From: Sphaerosporella brunnea
Taxonomy: Eukaryota; Ascomycota; Pezizomycetes; Pezizales; Pyronemataceae
Length of the DNA: 60,146 bases
Direction of reading: 5' to 3'
Assembly: GCA_008704415.1 (NCBI GenBank)
Contig: VXIS01000300.1
Coordinates: forward strand, 1 to 60,146
Shown here: one piece after another, positions 1-13,591 of the stretch
How the letters are laid out: each line of letters begins with the position of its first letter
Position numbering within the stretch: the first letter of the stretch is position 1
The notes under the pieces: generated by a model
Databases searched by the model: none
What the model saw: the letters and a program-made list of their open reading frames with translations, nothing else
Told to the model about the DNA's origin: nothing
Made by a program: the position numbers and the translations under genes

Positions 1-1128
1 CAGAGAATTCAGGCGCGAGCCACAGAGCAAGGAACCAGCAGAGAGCGTAGCGAAGGGTATCGTGTACACGCTTGGGCACCGGTACTCAGGCTGCAATCAA
101 CTACGCTGAAGCAGATACAGAGGACGAAGCAGAGGAGTGTGATAGGCGATTCTGAGGAAGAGGAATGTGAAGGTGACGCAGAACAGGACACGGTTACACG
201 GCGTTTTGCCTGCCATTATTGGGCGCCTCTCCGTCGTGCTGCTAGGGGCGGAGGAATTGAGGCGGGACCTGCGGGCAGTCTGGAAGTTGATGGTCCGTAG
301 ACCACATTAGCACCCGTCTCTATGACCCGGATTGCGCTTACGTTTAGGTATGAATTTCAAGTATGTACAAGGCCGGATTACCGATTACGTACTGTCCAGT
401 CTGTCCACACTGCTCGCTACAGTATATTTTTTTCTATTGGAATCGCACTCAATTCAGTTTTCGAAACTTCGATACTGTACTGATGCGGGATTGCTCCTTG
501 CATATAAAAATACCGTCCTCTATTCAAATATCAAAATGACGCTCAGGATGTATGCCATAACCGTAAAGGCCGAGCTGAGAGCTGACGATATCGCCAATTC
601 GTGGCAGCAACGGATTGTCAGAGCGGACGTGGCCGCGAAAAAAAGGGGGCCGCGGACGCCAGACGTCTTCACCGTGTATCACTCGGTGCCACCTGATGAA
701 CCATATGCATCGGTGGTGACCGCGGACCTTGCTCGCTACAGTAGAGAACGACGGAGTTAATGTTTGTAGCCAACATTGCCGTATGGATAAACAGCAAACA
801 GCAAACAGCAAGCCTTAGCATCCAACCAGTATCCTCGCTTTGCACCCCCTCAATCTGAGTCCGCAACAACCCACTATCATCCACTAGATGCAATTCCCTT
901 TACAACATCCCCCTTTAGAGATCTAAAGCGATATGAATGTATCGTGCAATCATACCTCCAGTCACCACCACCAACCCGAATCCTTAAGGCCGATCCACGA
1001 TCTACATGACACTTCCTAGAAGAAGGAAGGAGGAGCACTCACAAAAACCAAAACTAAAATACTTCCTCCCTCCTCAAACCAATACTCTATCTAAAACAAG
1101 TGCAAAATAAAAAAAGATAATTAAACAA

Positions 1129-1199
1129 GCTCCGACCCGGACTTGAACCGGGGATCTCTTCATTACTAGTGAAGCGCTTTACCGCTAAGCCACCAGAGC
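1129..1199 (-). tRNA. tRNA-Thr (AGU), left-arm copy
   Basis: Mirror image of the gene at 21085-21155, identical over 71 nt. A T-run following it on the minus strand would serve as the Pol III terminator. It probably does not exist as a separate locus if the left arm is an artefact. Confidence 0.85.
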
Positions 1200-1499
1200 C
1201 GCTATATTAACAACTCCACATAAACTATTTTGTGCTACCGCCCCTCATCATGCAACCTCTTTATTGCATCCGGCAACCAAAAAAAAATCAACAGTGGGTA
1301 AATCTTGATAACGACAGCTACGCCAATTACATGACCAAAAGAAAAAAAATAATCAAAAAATCACCCAGGATATATCACTCCCTTCCTCTCGCGCCTACGG
1401 CACCGGTCCCAACTCTCCATTCAGCCCAAAGAAATTAAACCTATCACACACAGTAAGGGAGCAGCACATTAGCAACCACAATCCTCCAAAAGCAAACAA

Positions 1500-4400
1500 T
1501 CATCGCAAGCCCAGGAATCCCCACCAATCCTCAACATTGAGTGTAGTCGGTGCCACGCCACCCGTACTGCTATTGCTCCATGTATCATCTGGCGAGCTTC
1601 CGAGGCCCATATCCGGCGCCATAGAGTCGAACTCCGGGGCTGTAGTCCACTGCTTGCTGCTGTCTTGGTTCATCATCTGCATCGTCGTGTCCATGCCCAT
1701 GGTGCCGACCCCCTGCTGTTGCAGCACCGGATCGAGTGCGGGGTTGTGTCCCGGCGGTGGTGGCGAGAAATATGACAGCCCAGAGTCGTCGGGGAACAGC
1801 TGGTTCGGCTGGAAGTTCTCCCACAGGCTCTGCGAGATGTGCGTATCCGGCGCCGTGACGAGGTATAGATCTTGCGGGGTGGCAGGTACCGAGAGAGAAG
1901 GATTGAGCGGCGACGTCGGACGGGTCCGTGGAGGCATGCCAGTCATGAAGCTGTCGCGTAGATGCTGGCCGGGTGTTGTGGGGCCAGGTGCGGTCATGGG
2001 CACATCACCACTCGAAGAGATGGGCGCTGGAGTTGGTGCGGGGGTTTGAGGGCGTGAACGTTCGTAAGACATCGTAGGAACTGGACCGCTAGACATAGAT
2101 CCAAGATCCATTTCATCGAACTTGCGCTTGATGGGCTCGGTGGTGCCCGACGTTTGCACACCGTTCATATTAACATTAGGATTAGGTCGTCGGGGGTGAT
2201 GGCGCCGCGCGGCGGATTTGTGTAACCGGTCTTCCAGCGCCTTGTTCCCCAAGATTGACTCGAACAGAGTGTAGACCATCTTGGCTACAATCCATACCCG
2301 CGAAACCTGCTGGAGTGCATCCATGCATTTACGCATCCGCTCACGCGTTTCTGCAACCACCTGAGAATTGGTCGAGCGCATCTGGTACACGTGCATGATC
2401 AGTGCAGAAAACAAACTGTAGACACTGTTTACATTGTCAGTATGGAATCGCTCCTGTGATATTTGCGGCGAGTTACATAAAAGCGGGGCAATATTTCAAT
2501 TGGTCGTGCTGCACCAGATTGTCAACGATTGAGGTGATACCGTGAGCGGCACGGAAAGCGATGGCGCGTGAAGGATATTGATGCTCATCCACCGGCTGAT
2601 CGCTATTTGTGGATATTGCAGGAGGCATGTGTGCACGGTGGAGCAAGCAGAGGGTTGTGCTGGTCACACAAGATCAGTCCTACTGCCTAGTAAGAATGAA
2701 ACAGAGCATTACTCACTAGTAAGTCGAGTTGAGCAATGCCGCCCAAAAGTTCTGTCTTGACTTGTCTTCCACGTGGTACCGCATTTCTGGCGGCACATGA
2801 ACCATCCAATCCGCCAAAGCTAAATCACTCTGCATCAGGTCGATTTGGTTATTCCGCCGCCCTTTGGAAGCGACCGAGTATTGCTGGGCCAGCACTAATC
2901 CCATAATCTCACAGAGCTTCACATGGTGAAGGAAGAACTGCACGTGCAGTGGATCTGGGGGATATTCAGCAGGAAAACCAGGCTCATCGTCGAGGAAATC
3001 CTCTTCCGTCACCATTTCCACGTCCGAGTCGTCCGTATTGATGTGTACCGGTCGACCCAGCGCTACAGCTACCGACCGATCCCGAGTAAACAATGTCCAC
3101 CAGATCCGTTTCCACAATCTCTTGTCCGCCTGGCTCAGCTGTGAGTGTTCCACACTTCTGTGCATACCAGACCCTTGCGCAACGATGGTTGCTACTCGAC
3201 TCCAGTAAAAGACATTTTTCGTGACATCTGAACAGCGGTCAGACCATTATCTTCGCCGCAAACCACAATGGCAATACCTTCTGGGCCTTCCCAGTACCAC
3301 CCCATCAGGACTAAGCTCTGTACGATAGTGACACGATCATCCTCGTAGTTGGCGTCATACAGCGCCTTTGCTCTCTTGTAAAAAGTCATTGCCGCCGGCG
3401 TCGTGGAACCAGTTGGATCCTTCAATTGGGGATTGTCGCAAACGCGAGATCCGGCCAGCAATACACTCTGCAGTAGCAGTAGTGATGGTGGATTTTTGGG
3501 GTCCCGGTATCTTCGCATGAACCTGCTCCGGTTGATAACTGGCACTATCGGGGCAACCCACTTGAAGAATGCTTCCACGAGTTCGTCGCAAAGAGCTCTC
3601 GGTGGCAACAGGAATGCTCCTCGCTGATGCAGGATATCAATCTCGATGGTATCCAACTCCGTCAGTCGCGCCCGGGTCCCACGAATATTCTCCGGTAGAG
3701 GATAGTGAACAACGTCGGTCGATCCATGCTTGTCTTGCACCAGCAGACTCAGATTTGACGATTCGCCTGCGAAAGGCTGTCAGAACCACCCTCCAATAGA
3801 ACGAACAGTTATTGATTCCAACCTAAGTATGCTACCCTTCCCGCCTCTTTTATTGGAGCGCGAGCAAACTTCGGCCTCATAAACTGCGTATATGTCCCGG
3901 AATCAGTTGCGACTTGTGCGAATTTGGCGTCGGGATAGTTCACCGGAGGCGTGCCATCGAGGTGCGGCGCAACGGTAGCTGTCGGCGTGCGATTGAAGTT
4001 CATGGGATTGCCGTCCACCGGCGAAGGGGATGGCCCAATGGTAGAACCGCGCCTGGCATAACCACTGTGCCGTGAGTCAGTCGCCCGTTCACTCCCGGAT
4101 AACAAGGACAACGTACTCATATTCGTCTTTCCTACCGGCGAGCTTCTTCTTTTTCGGTGTTGGGATTTTGCAGTCGATCGAGAATGCGACGCAGTTCGTA
4201 CACGGCACACCTAAGCTCGCCGCGTCACAACGAACCTAGGTAGAATTTTAGCTAGCAAGCTCGAGCGGTGACGAAACAGATTCGCGGTACCTTTCGCGCA
4301 TGGCAAGTCTGAAACGTTGCGGAGAAGGCAATCGTTAGCGAATATGTCAAGTTGCGGGCAAAGGTAATTCGGAGCGCTCTCTAGTCCGTGATAAAGGTTG

Positions 4401-4779
4401 GGCCTCGGAGCGCGACGACACATGGAAGGAGGATACTCACTTCGCAAGCTCGTGCTGCACGTTGCCTGCAAGTAAGCCGGCGGTCAGCACGTACGCTCCA
4501 AACCAAGACATCCCATCCACTTCTAGAACTGTCACATCTTCCTCAACGAGGGGTTTTTGCAAACCTGCGGAAGCTCTGGCCGGTGCCTGTGCCTGTGCCT
4601 GTGCCTGCTGTCGCGCCGGTTTCCTTGTCGCCACCACCGCCAGCACCCCCGAAAGTACTACCTCGCCCAGCACTCTCTCCCCTCACCGAGCCGGCGGCAT
4701 TGAATTCTGTGGACGTGGTGCTCGTAGTACTCTCGGCCCGATGGTGCTCGGCCGACATCTCGGACTGTGGCGGCTGCAT
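1500..4779 (-). CDS. farB: Zn2Cys6 regulator, CTF1-beta/FarB type, left-arm copy
   Basis: Mirror copy of the gene at 17505-20784; paired coordinates sum to 22284 throughout. All exon frames appear unchanged (C-terminal 304-residue frame, 149- and 182-residue frames in the middle homology region). The exon structure is therefore the reflection of the nine-exon model given for the right arm. It should not be counted as a second gene without independent proof that the palindrome is real. Confidence 0.7.
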
Positions 4780-5957
4780 CCGGACTGAGCGCGATGAACG
4801 GCTAATCGATTTCACGTGTATAGAACGAATGGCTGTCGTGGTCGTCGACTGCGTGTTTACGTTTTGGTAAATGGAAGTTTTCGCAGACGGGGGTTCTCTG
4901 GCAGCTGTTGTCGGAAGGCGAGGCGATGGGCGAGGCGATGGGCGAGGCGGGGCGACCAATGACGATGGCGGAAGTGCGAATGACCGGCAGGCCGAGAGAT
5001 CGGTCGAGGCTGGGCAAACGGAAGACGGGTTTGGCGGGGTGGTGGGCTTTGCGAACGAGATGACGGGATAGTGAAGTGCGCGGGGCGGGAGACGGAAGAC
5101 GACGACGACGACGACGACGGAGTGCTGTGCGATGATAAGGTTTAGTGCTTTTTTTTGTGGAGATTTTGGATGCGGAGGACCTACAGGAACCAGAAAGGCA
5201 GATGGGGGGGGGGTGGGGATGGACAAGCCAAGAGACTTGGTGCGCCTGCTCTACAGCTGGTGATGCTGTGCGACTCAAGAAAACGATGAGGATCGAAAAG
5301 GGAACGCCACCTGGAGTACGATGGGAACAACAACAACAACAACAACATCAACAACCACCATCACCAGTTGCAGCACAACCGCCGTCATTCAAGTCAACCA
5401 CCGAGTCTAGATATGTACACGGAGCACAGGGAAAGTGGAATTCCTCACCCCTTGATGGCCAACAGCGGAATGCTTTCCACCGCCGCACGATCAGAACATC
5501 CGCAGCGCAGAGATTTCATGCGTCCATCCATCCATCCAATTCAGACTCGAACAGCCGGCGCCTGCAAACAGACATCGGAACACACTCCTCGCACGATGCC
5601 CCGTCGCACCCATCGAGTGATACAGACTGACGCACCGGACACCGGTGTGCCCTGGTACCTTGTGTACCTTGTATATTTATCCCCGCAAAGCATCGGCGAG
5701 CCCGCTGCACGTGTGTGTGTTGTGTGTGATAGATACATAGCACACTCCACCGCCGATCAAAATGTGGGGTTGGTGCCGCCTCTGCGCTTTCGCAACTTTC
5801 ACATGCTGTGTACTGGTACGACAACATCGACTGACTGCAACGCAAAGCCATTCTGTTTGCAAAAAAAGTCTGGTACCGATCACATCGCCTCACCCGGCTC
5901 CACCCGTCCCCGCAAATTAAGAAATGTGGGGAAAAAAAAAGGCCTCCGTACATAGAG

Positions 5958-6142
5958 TACAGTCGACTCTCTCTCTATAAGAATACGGCGTATTCTTGTC
6001 AAGTGAGAATCCTTATAGAGAGAGTGGCTTGTCCCGTACAAACTCGGTCGGGGCCGATCGCCCGCAATCTTGTCGGGAGATTATTCTTGTATACGACAAG
6101 ATTCTTGTATATGCAATATTCCCATAGGGAGAGTCGACTGTA
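5958..6142. mobile_element. TA-flanked MITE (pogo/Tc1-mariner type), left-arm copy
   Basis: Terminal inverted repeats begin CAGTCGACTCTC and are bounded by TA dinucleotides on both sides, as expected for a Tc1/mariner/pogo target-site duplication. The internal 160 bp has further short inverted segments (CTTATAGAGAGAG and TTCTTGTATA) and no coding capacity. Mirror of 16141-16325. Confidence 0.75.
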
Positions 6143-8690
6143 CCTACGATAATGTGAGTTCCGACGCATGTATAGATACCTCGGAACAAAACGCTTGGTT
6201 GTATCACTCGACGAAAAACGACGACCCGTGTTAGTGCGAAACAACCCTTGTAAAATAACACCGCAACGAACTATGCTCTATGCCTCACCAAAGCCCTCGT
6301 ATTATATCTGCGGACTGAATTGCCACGGGACGCGTCAGGAACTCTCTGTAACGTTCCCTAGCTGCAACGGAAATCCACGGAAAATCCATGGTTCGGACCC
6401 AATCGAGAATCCCGTTTTGCAGGACTCTCTCCGATACACCTCCGCGTTTCAGCCCTCAAACACTGGGAATTTGTCATCACGTAGTGTACGGGTATATACG
6501 TTCCCTTACAACTGCAACGAGCCCCTCCCAGAGATCTGCATGCGACATAAAGGTGCACTATCAGGTAGGTTTCTGGCTGGGAAATAGTTGCTTTGGATCG
6601 ATGGTGAGAAGTCCAGATCCAGCCGTTTATCTTCAACCTCAAGGATGACACTGAGTGACATGGGGATGACTCCGGATCATGAACCGTCACCATAGCATTC
6701 TGGTGATAGCAATGTCAGTTCCTGCAGGATTTCTCTCTAGGTCCCTAAAAACGGGTACCTCTGGGATACTTAGCTATTGGAATCACGCCTCTTCCAGTCA
6801 GTTGACAGAGAGCCTCTAACAACGAGAAAGATTGCGGACCGCCGTGAATGTGTCAGTGGCAGCCAGCCTGCCAGACGGCTTGTACTCGCCCTCGCAAGTT
6901 TGCGGGTTGACGTTCAAAAGAACGACGTGGACTATTCCACTGCACACTTTAACCAGTGGTGGTTCACTGCCAAACTAACAATTGCAGTTCACGAGGTACT
7001 CTATGTCCGCTCCTCCAAATATTTGGCGCAGGCTCGGCAAGCAGCTCAATGGAAAAGCGCGACGCCTCGAATGTCGAGCGATACTGGCGCACGTATTCAT
7101 GAGGGACATCCGCAGGCGAACAGCAGCCTTCGAGAAGCCTAGGAGTGTCAAGGTGTGCCGCGCTGCCGATATATTGATCCAATGCACTTATAGTACAGAC
7201 CTTGCGAAAGCTAACATGGCTGCTATATGTTCCTTGCAGTGGGGTCGAAGTATGCCTCTCGAGAACGCCTTGTCCGACGAGGATGCAGGATTGTGCTTCC
7301 AGCCGCGAGGTTTGCCCGTGAGTGCCCAGAAGCGCGGTAGTCAAGGTGGTGGTGGCGGCTAACTTTTAAACGCGGGGTACATATTACAGTAGGCACGAGG
7401 AGCTTTCGCCTCAATTTCCGCGTCAACCGATTGCTACACGTGTCATGATGGAAAACGTACGGTTGGAGCGTTTCAGCCCGGAAATTGCCTGCCCGTTCCG
7501 GCCCAAAAATATCCCATCCCCGGGGTGCCGACCACACCGCGGCGCGCGCAGAGGCATCTCTCGGAGACCGAATCATATCGGTGCGCAACAGCGAGACAGT
7601 GCTAAGCCCGGAGGCTGCATTGGGTACCAAGGGGAAAATATGGATGCTGCATATCGGGGTTGTGGCTTTACCTCTGGTGGGAAAGTCTCTTTTCTGCCGG
7701 TAGCTATAGCAAAGAAATTGCTGCAATCGATCCCCACGATTAGTTGCCCCTATAACTGCTCTTTAAAAGGGAACCGTGCTTGCTCGGGGCCTCCGTTCAC
7801 GGCTGGCGGTTAGCTGGGTCGCGGTGGGCCGGTGGCCCTGACGATCGATCGTGAGGTTGCTCTCGTTGTGCACCTCTGGCCGGGCAGCAAGCATGTTTGT
7901 GTTTGTTGAGAGCTTGAGCAGGCAAGAGCGTGTTGGTCGGGGCACCCCAGCAAACGACACACGCCCTGCCCTTATAATCGGCTGTGCGCAATCTCCTCCT
8001 GACGGGTTTTGGTGAGCTTCACCAATCATTTCATATTTTCTGGCCCAGCTTTTCGCTACAAATCCCCAATCCCTTTCCTTTCCCGCTCTGTGGCCCACTT
8101 CCCAATCCCGTTAGCGCCCAATGCTTACTAACCCACCCCTCCTGGTGCTTGGGGCGTTTCGTTCAACCACCAGTCCGCCAGCCCAGTCCAACTCCCTAGA
8201 AATTCAATTCCCTCCCTACTCAACAACCTTCTCCTTTCACGGGCTCAGCGCCATTAGCCAAAAAACTCCACTCCAAAGACTGACTCTCGTTACTGACGTG
8301 GTTGTTCGTGCCTTGCACTCTACAGTGCATCCTACCAAGCTGAAATCACTGAAGGCGCCAGCAGCACTAACTGAGCAGCACTCTACCTCTTAGTCCACTC
8401 CGCCGAATCCCACCCCCCCCCCCCGTCCCCTTACTACCTGGCGGTACTTCCACTTATCGCCTCCCCCGTTTCGTTCTCGCACCCCATCCGGACAGGTTCT
8501 CTGCTCTCTCTTAACCCCTCCTCTTTACCTCCTTCAGATACCCTTTCTCGAACCTCCGTCGGCGCTTGAAACACCCCTGTTTACACCTCCGAGAGATACA
8601 TCAGCATTTGCGACGATCTCCACCCCCGCTTTAAACGTCAGCGCCATTGTGCTCTCCAGGAACTCAACGCCATCACAATAACTTGTCACA

Positions 8691-10697
<2,007 letters not shown>

Positions 10698-11130
10698 GCA
10701 AATTAACTTCTCCTTTTCGCCACAAAAAGGCAGAATGGTTTTTTAGAGCACCGGAAAGGAATATAAGGCGTATTTGTTTTGGGATCAACTGTCAGAGTGC
10801 GAGAAAGGGGAAAAGGGGGGATAAGGGTGCAGGGAAAAGCATGCTCGTGTGTTTTTGTCCTGTACATCATCTACTGATTTTACTCAGCGTGTTGTTTCAT
10901 CTCCCCTTTTTTTCCTGCTGCTACTATTGTACTGCGTTCTGTCTGTTTTACATACTCTACTACCGTCTGTTTTCGTGATCTCTGCGTCGTTTTGTCAGTG
11001 TTTGCTAGTGTTTGTTTTGCTTGTTCATTTGTGTTTGCGTTTGTTGGCAGCAGCATTCGAGCGGTAAAATGGGATTCTGCTTCTGTACGTCTTTTTTTAT
11101 TTTATTTTTATTTTGTTGCGTTACTGTTTT

Positions 11131-11149
11131 TCATTTTTTTTCGGGGCCG
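11131..11149. other. Palindrome centre (19-nt spacer)
   Basis: The spacer reads TCATTTTTTTTCGGGGCCG and is flanked by GTTACTGTTTT on the left and its reverse complement AAAACAGTAAC on the right. It lies about 430 bp downstream of the SCH9 stop codon in each arm, inside an A/T-rich 3' flank. The true sequence beyond this point is unknown if the palindrome is an artefact. Confidence 0.9.
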
Positions 11150-11582
11150 AAAACAGTAACGCAACAAAATAAAAATAAAATAAAAAAAGACGTACAGAAG
11201 CAGAATCCCATTTTACCGCTCGAATGCTGCTGCCAACAAACGCAAACACAAATGAACAAGCAAAACAAACACTAGCAAACACTGACAAAACGACGCAGAG
11301 ATCACGAAAACAGACGGTAGTAGAGTATGTAAAACAGACAGAACGCAGTACAATAGTAGCAGCAGGAAAAAAAGGGGAGATGAAACAACACGCTGAGTAA
11401 AATCAGTAGATGATGTACAGGACAAAAACACACGAGCATGCTTTTCCCTGCACCCTTATCCCCCCTTTTCCCCTTTCTCGCACTCTGACAGTTGATCCCA
11501 AAACAAATACGCCTTATATTCCTTTCCGGTGCTCTAAAAAACCATTCTGCCTTTTTGTGGCGAAAAGGAGAAGTTAATTTGC

Positions 11583-13591
11583 TTAGAGATGTCCTGGATC
11601 CCGGATACTGCCTGGAGCTTCGGAGCTCAGCTGGCCAGGCCGATTGTAGCTCCATCCAGTGAACTGCTGCTGGACAGACTGGCTCAGGAACTCTCCGTCG
11701 ACCACCGAATCAGCTGGCATCTCCTGCGTGAACTCAGGATCGAAGTTCTTGGTATCCATAGCGTCCAACTGAGTAAGGTTAGCGGCGATACATGGAATTA
11801 CCAACGACACGTGATGCTACTTACGACATTCGGACGGAAGGTGGGCTGAATCTTCTTTTGAAGCAGTCTCCGCCAGTCAATGGTTTCAAAGAACCTGTGC
11901 GACTTGATTTCGGCCGCACCATTGGCTCCCAGACGCTTGGCGGGATCCCTGTCCAACAACCGGATCAGGAGCGACTTCGCGTGAGGGTCCATGTCCGGTG
12001 GGAATTGAAGAGGATCCTGGAGGATCTTTTTGTACATCTCGTTAGTGTTCTCGTCGTAGAACGGCGGGAGACCAGTAAGCATCTCGTAAAGGAGCACGCC
12101 GAGAGTCCACCAATCAACGCTCTTGGTGTATCCTTGGCCCAACAGCAACTCTGGAGCAAGGTATTCGGGAGTACCACAAAAAGCTACGAGATTAGTTAGC
12201 GGGGCACTGCGGAGATTGAGACTTGAGGAAATTATTGGGAGTCCATACTGTTAGTTCTGTCGTCCTCCTTCATGTTGAGCTTACACAGACCAAAATCGCA
12301 AAGGGCAATGTGTCCAGTGTAGTCCAGCAAGATGTTCTCAGGCTTCAGGTCACGGTAGATGACGTTGAATCCATGCAAGCACTCTAGGGCGCACAGAAGC
12401 TCGGCAGTGTAGAACCGCGCTCTGTTGATGTCGAATTTGCCCTCCCGCTGAAGGTGGTGGAACAACTCGCCTCCGTTTACGAACGCTAGCACAAGGTACA
12501 ACTTCTCCGGAGACTGGAAGGAGAATTTCAACGGAACGATGAATGGGTTATTGATCTGCGCAAGCACAGTGCGCTCCGCTAAAGTGTGATTAACCTCCGA
12601 GCGGGAGATGATGTGCTGCTTCCGGATAGTCTTGAGGGCATAGATGCGCTGAGTGTCGCGCTTCCTGTGTCACGTGTAAGTATTCGCCACTGAAATTGCT
12701 TGCAACAGTGAACGCACTTGACCTGCATAACTTTTCCGAAACTACCCTTTCCGACCACCGTCATGAGCTCGAAATCGCTCATCTTCAAGGTGATATCCTG
12801 GTTGCGCCTGTACTCCACTCCAATCTTGACGCTCCCCGTGCTGTTCGAGAATGGAATCCACTCAGTTCCGCTGAATCCCTTGGCTGGCTGCTGCTTCTTG
12901 GCCCCCTGAACAGGTTCCTCAAAGCTCGGCAGGATCCTGCAGCTTCCCAAAAACACATCCTCGTCTCCGGCGCCCCTGGGGCCAGGGTTGCGCATGTAGA
13001 TGCCAACACTCAACTCAGCCTCTCTGCTGACGTCAAACTTGAACTGGGTAGTGTTTCCAGCAAACACAGGGGCGTCGGGAACACCAGAGTTGGCGTTGAC
13101 GACCACCTGGGTCTTGTCAAACTCCAAAACACAGTAGGTTCTGAAGATCTTGGAGAGCTGTCTAGAATGACCATGAGTAGCTGAAGAAGTTCCGGGGCGA
13201 GAAGCTCCTCCGCCGACACCTCCGGAGGAGGGCGGTCTCTGTCCCGACGGCAGCGTCAAATCCTTGGCTTCATGTAGAGTAACGATCAAAAGACCCGGCT
13301 TGACGGATGAAGAAGGGGAGACATCGCCAGGGTTGGACGAGGTCGCAGTACCGTCGACGAGAGACGACGACGATGCACTCTTGTCCAGCGAACCCTGTGT
13401 GATGGTTGAAGTAGATGCCGAACGGGATTTATCGGACGACGACGTTCCCAGATGGGTCTCCTTGAGCTCTGCATCAGCGTTAGCATTGCCTTGACCACCA
13501 CAACCGCAATCACGACACGAGGGTGTTCTGATTAGCTCAAGCACGGGGGGTACCCACGCTTCAAAGACTTGGGGAGCTTCCACGACGACAT
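11583..13591 (-). CDS. SCH9: SCH9-type serine/threonine kinase (AGC family)
   Basis: Five exons: 13591-13558, 13468-12718, 12664-12249, 12183-11825 and 11768-11583, giving 581 residues. The N-terminus reads MSSWKLPKSL. A C2-like domain starts near residue 70 (LLIVTLHEAKDL). The kinase domain shows the glycine loop GKGSFGKV at 251-258, the ATP lysine K273, YRDLKPEN with catalytic D367, and DFG at 385-387. T401 in TFCGT is the expected PDK1-site threonine, and the hydrophobic motif FTGWSY (556-561) should hold the TORC1-type phosphosite S560. The C2 plus AGC-kinase layout is that of Sch9/SckA, the nutrient-sensing S6-kinase-like effector of TORC1. The donor GTGGGT for intron 1 was chosen because it alone keeps frame; the intron after exon 3 splits the T401 codon. 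It is divergent from the regulator gene at 17505. Confidence 0.93.
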
